Positions 59,119 through 64,000 of a stretch of DNA of 64,000 nt are shown here, in pieces. The DNA comes from GWB2-37-7 sp942492835. Lineage in GTDB: Bacteria > Bacillota > Clostridia > Lutisporales > Lutisporaceae. Each line of letters starts with the position of its first letter. Position 1 is the first letter of the stretch. The notes beneath the pieces were generated by a model that saw only the letters and a program-made list of their open reading frames with translations, made no database searches and was not told the DNA's origin. The DNA lies in contig OW818645.1 of NCBI GenBank assembly GCA_942492835.1, forward strand, positions 4,030,001-4,094,000, given 5' to 3'. The position numbers were made by a program, and so were the translations under genes.

Positions 59119-59404
59119 ATTGTATAATATAATAAATGATAATTATGTAAAGAAGAAAGATAAGTTTAAAGTATATATATTATGATTATAATATATATGA
59201 TATTTGGTATATATAGTTAATATATAGTATAATATAATTGGTCTGTAAGCTAAATTATGAAAAATGTTATTTTTTATAATTTATTTTATAAAAGACTTCC
59301 TTAACTTAATAATGATTAGATAGAAGTCTTTCTTATTCAAACACTATATTTATCGCTATATACAAATGATTTGTCAACTTATGTAGCTGTTAAAGGAGGC
59401 AATT
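59119..59404 (+). other. AT-rich intergenic region before uppS
   Basis: No gene is visible. AAAGACTTC (59291-59299) can pair with GAAGTCTTT (59323-59331) around a long loop. Short TATAAT-like strings occur (for example near 59230) without a good -35. Confidence 0.4.
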
Positions 59405-60136
59405 ATGAATGACGAAATCGATAAAAACAGACTACCCAAGCATATTGCTATAATTATGGATGGTAATGGAAGATGGGCTGCAAAAAGAGCTCTTCCAAGA
59501 TTTTTGGGACACAAAGCAGGCACAGAGACAATTAGAGAAGTGCTAAGAGCTTGTAGTGATATGGGTATTAAGATATTGACTGTTTATGCATTCTCTACAG
59601 AAAACTGGAATAGACCAAATGATGAAGTTTCATATTTGATGAATCTACTTGTAGAGTATATGAAAAAAGAAATTAATGATTTGAATAAAAATAATGTAAG
59701 GATAAAGGTACTTGGCGATTTAAGTGCATTACCTGCGAATACACGTTTAGAGATTGATAAGGCTGTAAGCTTAACCCATGAAAATATTGGAATACAATTC
59801 AATATTGCATTAAACTATGGGGGGAGAGCAGAGCTAATTGATGCATGTAAACGTATTTCAAAAGAGGTTAAGGAAGGTAAAATCGATACAGAGGATATAG
59901 ATGAGGACTTGATTTCAAGTTATTTATTTACTTCTGGAGATTATGATCCTGATATAATAATCAGAACAAGTGGAGAAAAGCGATTGAGCAATTTTCTGTT
60001 ATGGCAGAGTGCTTATAGTGAATTAATTTTTACTGATGTAATGTGGCCTGATTTTAACAAAGCTCAGTTAAAAAAAGCTATAATAGAATACCAAAGTAGA
60101 GATAGAAGATTTGGAGCGATTAAAAAGAAAACATAA
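59405..60136 (+). CDS. uppS: Isoprenyl transferase (undecaprenyl diphosphate synthase)
   Basis: Adds isoprene units to make the C55 lipid carrier for the cell wall. The 243-residue cis-prenyltransferase has HIAIIMDGNGRWAAKRALPR (catalytic Asp19), FLGHKAGTETIREVLRAC and TVYAFSTENWNRPNDEVSYL, then DIIIRTSGEKRLSNFLLWQS and YSELIFTDVMWPDF. The ATG follows AAAGGAGG. cdsA follows about 50 bases on. Confidence 0.97.
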   Translation: MNDEIDKNRLPKHIAIIMDGNGRWAAKRALPRFLGHKAGTETIREVLRACSDMGIKILTVYAFSTENWNRPNDEVSYLMNLLVEYMKKEINDLNKNNVRIKVLGDLSALPANTRLEIDKAVSLTHENIGIQFNIALNYGGRAELIDACKRISKEVKEGKIDTEDIDEDLISSYLFTSGDYDPDIIIRTSGEKRLSNFLLWQSAYSELIFTDVMWPDFNKAQLKKAIIEYQSRDRRFGAIKKKT

Positions 60137-60186
60137 AAAATAATATACATTATTAAATCAAATGTATTAAAGTGACGGAGGATATC

Positions 60187-60987
60187 ATGCTTATAAGAAT
60201 AATAAGTGCTCTTGTGGGGGCACCTTTAGTTATTTTTTTTCTTATTGTAAAGGGTGATTATTTGTATCTGTTTGCTGGGATTGTTTCCTTAGTAGGCTTA
60301 TATGAATACTATAAAGCGATAAAAACTGTAGGGATAAAAACTATAGACATAATAGGATATGTTTTTACAATAGCATATTATATATTATTATATTTATATC
60401 CTGGTTCAGAAGGTTTAGGCAAGATTACTGCTTTGATGATTATAGTTGCCTTTACTTATGAAATTTTTACTAGAAAAAGTGGAGTTAATGGATTGGTACA
60501 TACTATATTTGGATTTCTATATGTTACCTATCTGCTTTCTCATATAATTTATATTTATGGTCTACAAAATGGAGCTATTTTAATTTGGCTACCCTTTGTT
60601 ACTGCATGGTTTACTGACACTTCAGCATATTTTACAGGTATCTCAATCGGAAAGCATAGGCTTTGCCCAGCAATAAGTCCTAAAAAAACCATAGAAGGTG
60701 CTTTGGGGGGTATTGTTGGAAGTTGTATACTGACCTACTTGTTTGGTATTTTTGTTAGTCAATATGATAATAGTATTGGTATTACTAATTTTATAGTGAT
60801 AGGTTTAATATGTGGTATTGCCTCCCAGCTTGGAGATTTAGCAGCATCCTACATAAAAAGATATACAGGAGTAAAAGATTTTGGAAATATTATACCTGGA
60901 CATGGGGGAATACTAGATAGGTTTGACAGTATATTGTTTACAGCCCCTGTTGTATATTTTTACTTCATGATACTACAAAATTTTTAA
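60187..60987 (+). CDS. cdsA: Phosphatidate cytidylyltransferase
   Basis: Makes CDP-diacylglycerol from phosphatidic acid and CTP in the membrane. The 266-residue protein has about seven or eight membrane helices and the signature near the C-terminus: ASQLGDLAASYIKRYTGVKD, then PGHGGILDRFDSI. ISPKKTIEGALGGIVGS is another family motif. The ATG at 60187 is chosen because CGGAGG is six bases upstream; the GTG at 60172 lies before that site. Confidence 0.96.
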   Translation: MLIRIISALVGAPLVIFFLIVKGDYLYLFAGIVSLVGLYEYYKAIKTVGIKTIDIIGYVFTIAYYILLYLYPGSEGLGKITALMIIVAFTYEIFTRKSGVNGLVHTIFGFLYVTYLLSHIIYIYGLQNGAILIWLPFVTAWFTDTSAYFTGISIGKHRLCPAISPKKTIEGALGGIVGSCILTYLFGIFVSQYDNSIGITNFIVIGLICGIASQLGDLAASYIKRYTGVKDFGNIIPGHGGILDRFDSILFTAPVVYFYFMILQNF

Positions 60988-61005
60988 TTTGACCAAGGAG
61001 ATAAA

Positions 61006-62169
61006 ATGAAAAGAATATCTGTTTTGGGCTCTACTGGCTCTATAGGAACACAAACTATTGAGGTTATAAAGAATAATAGAGAGTTGTTCTCACTAGAAGC
61101 AGTAGCAGCAAATTCTAGTGTAGATATATTAGAGGAACAAGTTAGAACACTTCGCCCCAAGCTTGCAGTTGTATATGATGAGTCTAAGTATTTAGAGCTA
61201 AAGAGGCGAGTAAGTGGCTTGACAGAGGTTGCTACAGGGAAAGAAGGACTCATAGCTGCTGCTACAATATCTGAAGCGGATACAGTAATTTCTGCTATTG
61301 TAGGAATTGCAGGATTAATACCAACATACAATGCAATAAAGGCCAAAAAGAATATTGCACTTGCTAATAAGGAAACCTTGGTGACTGCTGGACGACTAAT
61401 TATGTCAGCAGCTAAAGAGAACAATATTAGCATTCTTCCAGTGGACAGTGAACACTCTGCAATATTTCAAAGCATAGGAAGTAATAAGAAATCCTCCATC
61501 AGCAAGTTGATATTGACCGCTTCAGGGGGACCGTTTAGAGAAAAATCTAAAGAGGAACTGCAAAAAGTGACTGTAGCGGATGCGCTAAATCATCCAAATT
61601 GGAAAATGGGCAAGAAAATTACTATAGACTCTGCCACACTAATGAACAAGGGGTTGGAGGTTATAGAAGCCAGATGGCTCTTTGATGTAGATGCAGACAA
61701 AATAGATGTATGCGTGCATCCTCAAAGTATCATACATTCAATGGTGGAGTATATAGATGGTGAGGTAATTGCACAATTAGGGATACCTGATATGAAACTG
61801 CCTATACAATATGCACTTACATATCCAGAGAGATTTACTATGCCAGGGGAGAGATTAGACTTGGCAAAATTGGGTACCCTAACCTTTGAAAAGCCGGATA
61901 TAGATAGGTTTCCTTGCTTGAAACTGGCATATGATGCATTAAAAGCTGGAGACAGTGCTTGTATCGCAATAAACGGAGCCAACGAAGCAGCGGTAGAATT
62001 GTTCTTAAACAACAAAATAGGGTTTATGGATATACCTATTCTCATTACAGAGATACTAGAAAAGCATAAAAGCTTTAATAATCCAACCTTAGAAGAAATT
62101 ATTGAAATTGACAGATGGGCAAGAAATTTAATACAGGAAATGTATAGGAAGAGGTGTGGAAAATGTTAA
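61006..62169 (+). CDS. dxr: 1-deoxy-D-xylulose 5-phosphate reductoisomerase
   Basis: First committed enzyme of the MEP isoprenoid pathway. The 387-residue protein has the NADPH-binding ISVLGSTGSIGTQTIEVIK, IALANKETLVTAGRLIM and PVDSEHSAIFQSI (metal ligands). LTASGGPFREKSKEEL, ATLMNKGLEVIEARWLFDVD and CVHPQSIIHSMVEYIDGEVI follow. The ATG follows CAAGGAG. Its end overlaps the ribosome binding site of rseP. With ispG nearby and uppS upstream, the block is devoted to isoprenoid supply. Confidence 0.97.
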   Translation: MKRISVLGSTGSIGTQTIEVIKNNRELFSLEAVAANSSVDILEEQVRTLRPKLAVVYDESKYLELKRRVSGLTEVATGKEGLIAAATISEADTVISAIVGIAGLIPTYNAIKAKKNIALANKETLVTAGRLIMSAAKENNISILPVDSEHSAIFQSIGSNKKSSISKLILTASGGPFREKSKEELQKVTVADALNHPNWKMGKKITIDSATLMNKGLEVIEARWLFDVDADKIDVCVHPQSIIHSMVEYIDGEVIAQLGIPDMKLPIQYALTYPERFTMPGERLDLAKLGTLTFEKPDIDRFPCLKLAYDALKAGDSACIAINGANEAAVELFLNNKIGFMDIPILITEILEKHKSFNNPTLEEIIEIDRWARNLIQEMYRKRCGKC

Positions 62170-63149
62170 CAATTATTACAGCAATAATAGTATTTACTTT
62201 ATTGGTGGTTATACACGAATTTGGACATTTTATTATGGCAAGACTATCTGGTGTAAAGGTTGAAGAGTTTGCAGTAGGAATGGGACCCAAAATATGGGGA
62301 TATCAAGCAAAAGAAACTCTATATTCTATTAGAGCTTTTCCACTTGGAGGCTTTTGCAAGATGTTGGGTGAGGATGAAAACAATCAAGACCCAAGAGCCT
62401 TTAACAACAAGCCAATATTAAATAGAATTGCGACTATTGCTTTTGGTCCAATAATGAATTTAATACTAGCGATATTAATATTTTCTATAATATTTGCTAA
62501 TGTACCAATAATTAGTGAGGTTTCGGAAAATTCTCCTGCAAGCAAAGCAGGAATTGTAGCAGGAGATAAGATAGTAGATATAAATGGTACAGCTATTACA
62601 GAATGGGAACAAATGAGAAACATTATTAACGAAAGTGGAGATAAAGAAATTGCTTTAACATTACAAAGGAAGGGTGAAACAAAGCAATTAAATATTATGC
62701 CAATGCCAAGGGAAGGCGAAGAAGGAGCAATGATTGGAGTATTGCCTAGTATTGCTTACAAAGGCTTCTCTATCTCACAAGGCTTCAGGGATACTACTAA
62801 TATGACCTCTGAGATGTTAAAGTTTTTAGGACAAGTATTTACAGGTAATGCATCAATGCAATATGTAGAAGGTCCAGTAAAAATCGTGAAGAGACTGGGA
62901 GAAGCGGCAAAAGTTGGAACAGCAGCTATTTTACAATTTGCTGGTTTCTTAAGTCTTAATCTATGTATTATCAATCTTTTACCATTTCCTGCTTTAGACG
63001 GAGGAAGACTTGTGTTCCTAATTATAGAGGCAATCAGAAGGAAGCCTGTAGATCCGCAAAAAGAAGGACTTGTGCATTTTATAGGATTTGTGCTGCTTAT
63101 GATGCTTTCTGCATTTATTATTTATAGAGACATAATATCGTTAGTATAG
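62163..63149 (+). CDS. rseP: RIP metalloprotease RseP (site-2 protease)
   Basis: Intramembrane zinc protease that cuts anti-sigma factors and signal peptide remnants. The 328-residue protein has the zinc motif HEFGH at residues 18-22 in the first membrane helix, then FAVGMGPKIWGY. A single PDZ domain (about residues 115-185, with SPASKAGIVAGDKIVDINGT) and the third zinc ligand in NLLPFPALDGGRLVFLIIE follow. The ATG at 62163 is six bases after AGAGGTG; the GTG at 62154 overlaps that site. It overlaps the end of dxr. Confidence 0.96.
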   Translation: MLTIITAIIVFTLLVVIHEFGHFIMARLSGVKVEEFAVGMGPKIWGYQAKETLYSIRAFPLGGFCKMLGEDENNQDPRAFNNKPILNRIATIAFGPIMNLILAILIFSIIFANVPIISEVSENSPASKAGIVAGDKIVDINGTAITEWEQMRNIINESGDKEIALTLQRKGETKQLNIMPMPREGEEGAMIGVLPSIAYKGFSISQGFRDTTNMTSEMLKFLGQVFTGNASMQYVEGPVKIVKRLGEAAKVGTAAILQFAGFLSLNLCIINLLPFPALDGGRLVFLIIEAIRRKPVDPQKEGLVHFIGFVLLMMLSAFIIYRDIISLV

Positions 63150-63167
63150 ATATTACAAAGGAGCAAT

Positions 63168-64000
63168 ATGAGAAATATAACTAAAAGAATAAGAATTGGT
63201 TCAATATATATTGGTGACAATCTACCTATTCCAATTCAATCAATGACAAACACACATACTCAGGATATAAAAGCTACAATAGAGCAGATTAATGCTTTAG
63301 AAGAAGCTGGATGTCAAATAATAAGATCCGCAGTACCAGACATGGAAGCAGCTGAAGCAATTTCAAAGATTAAGAAAAGTATTAATATACCCTTAGTTGC
63401 GGACATACATTTTGATTATAGACTTGCTATTGAGTCAATAAAAAATGGTGCAGATAAGATAAGAATAAATCCAGGCAATATTGGAGACATAGATAGAGTA
63501 AGGAAGATTGTTGAGATTGCTAAGGAGTATGAAATACCTATCAGAGTAGGTGTTAACTCCGGTTCGGTGGAAAGAGAGCTTCTTGCTAAATACGGTGGAC
63601 CTACAGCTGATGCATTGGTTGAAAGTGCAATCAATAAGGTTAGACTTTTAGAAGAAATGAATTATGAAAATATGGTTATATCTATAAAATCCTCTGACGT
63701 AATGCTTTCAATAGAGAGCTATAAAAAGATATCTGAACTGACTAATTACCCTTTGCATCTTGGTATAACTGAGGCAGGTACCAAATATACAGCATCGGTT
63801 AAGTCTGCAGTTGGATTAGGTACACTTTTATACATGGGTGTTGGTGATACTATAAGAGTATCAATAACAGGAGATCCCCTTGATGAGATAGAAGCAGCAA
63901 AAGAGATTTTGAAGAGTCTTAAGCTAATAGAAGGTGGAGTTGAGATTATCTCATGTCCTACTTGTGGAAGAACTAATGTAAATCTTATAGAAGTTGCCCT
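63168..64000 (+). CDS. ispG: 4-hydroxy-3-methylbut-2-enyl diphosphate synthase, N-terminal part
   Basis: MEP pathway iron-sulphur enzyme, cut by the right edge of the window after 277 codons. It begins MRNITKRIRIGSIYIGDNLP and shows IQSMTNTHTQDIKATIEQIN, VADIHFDYRLAIESIKNGAD then KIRINPGNIG, and GITEAGTKYTASVKSAVGLG. The first cluster cysteines are in SCPTCGRTNVNL. The last Cys and C-terminus lie beyond the window. The ATG follows AAAGGAG. It is probably cotranscribed with dxr-rseP. Confidence 0.96.
   Translation, partial: MRNITKRIRIGSIYIGDNLPIPIQSMTNTHTQDIKATIEQINALEEAGCQIIRSAVPDMEAAEAISKIKKSINIPLVADIHFDYRLAIESIKNGADKIRINPGNIGDIDRVRKIVEIAKEYEIPIRVGVNSGSVERELLAKYGGPTADALVESAINKVRLLEEMNYENMVISIKSSDVMLSIESYKKISELTNYPLHLGITEAGTKYTASVKSAVGLGTLLYMGVGDTIRVSITGDPLDEIEAAKEILKSLKLIEGGVEIISCPTCGRTNVNLIEVA

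Noticed and set aside
58991..59185. 64-codon plus-strand ORF overlapping the terminator and the small RNA candidate
   Set aside because: It begins inside a terminator stem, has no ribosome binding site and contains two hairpins and an intrinsic terminator; its composition does not look like a protein.

Overview
The window is AT-rich DNA with strong Shine-Dalgarno sites, frequent TTG and GTG starts, and CodY, SigD and KtrAB genes. It carries a very long fla/che operon that runs from codY to rpsB. That combination and gene order are typical of a motile, Gram-positive, low-GC Firmicute, most likely a member of the Clostridia. I do not name a species. No rRNA, tRNA, CRISPR array or intact prophage is visible.

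Layout. (1) 1-7043 is a housekeeping block: the end of a PepV-like dipeptidase, then infC-rpmI-rplT behind a structured leader, a KtrB/KtrA potassium uptake pair, a TrmH-family RNA methyltransferase and a YifB/ComM AAA+ protein. (2) 7044-14350 is an accessory island. It holds orphan small ORFs, a NUDIX fragment between 30-bp direct repeats, a decayed partial copy of the nearby yifB gene, a DUF5677-like protein, and a REP-associated Y1 transposase split by one in-frame amber codon. It also holds an internally deleted relic of that element, a metallophosphoesterase whose only well-placed start codon is ATT, an EF-hand-type calcium-binding protein, and two related secreted proteins. (3) 14355-21834 holds dprA, topA, trmFO, hslV, hslU and codY, the usual Firmicute neighbourhood upstream of flgB. 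(4) 22112-55544 is about 33 kb of co-directional, tightly packed flagellar and chemotaxis genes: basal body, export apparatus, hook, stator, switch, FlhF/FlhG, a PilZ protein, CheB/A/W/C/D, SigD, a FapA-like protein and a SwrB-position protein. It ends at a strong terminator. (5) 55700-64000 holds rpsB-tsf-pyrH-frr-uppS-cdsA-dxr-rseP-ispG, with a structured leader before rpsB and a candidate small RNA before uppS.

How it fits together. CodY lies directly upstream of flgB, and the intergenic region carries a CodY-box-like site and a SigD-like promoter. The sequence therefore suggests nutritional (CodY) and hierarchical (SigD) control of motility. The operon encodes almost the whole hook-basal body and the CheA/CheY/CheB/CheC/CheD/FliY adaptation circuit. 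CheR, chemoreceptors, flagellin and the hook-filament junction proteins are not in this window. The downstream block covers ribosome production and recycling, UMP kinase, undecaprenyl-diphosphate and CDP-diacylglycerol synthesis, and the MEP isoprenoid pathway.

The conserved blocks are standard for the group. The most unusual material is in the accessory island, the non-AUG starts and the structured RNA candidates. I did not find a clear new multigene system.
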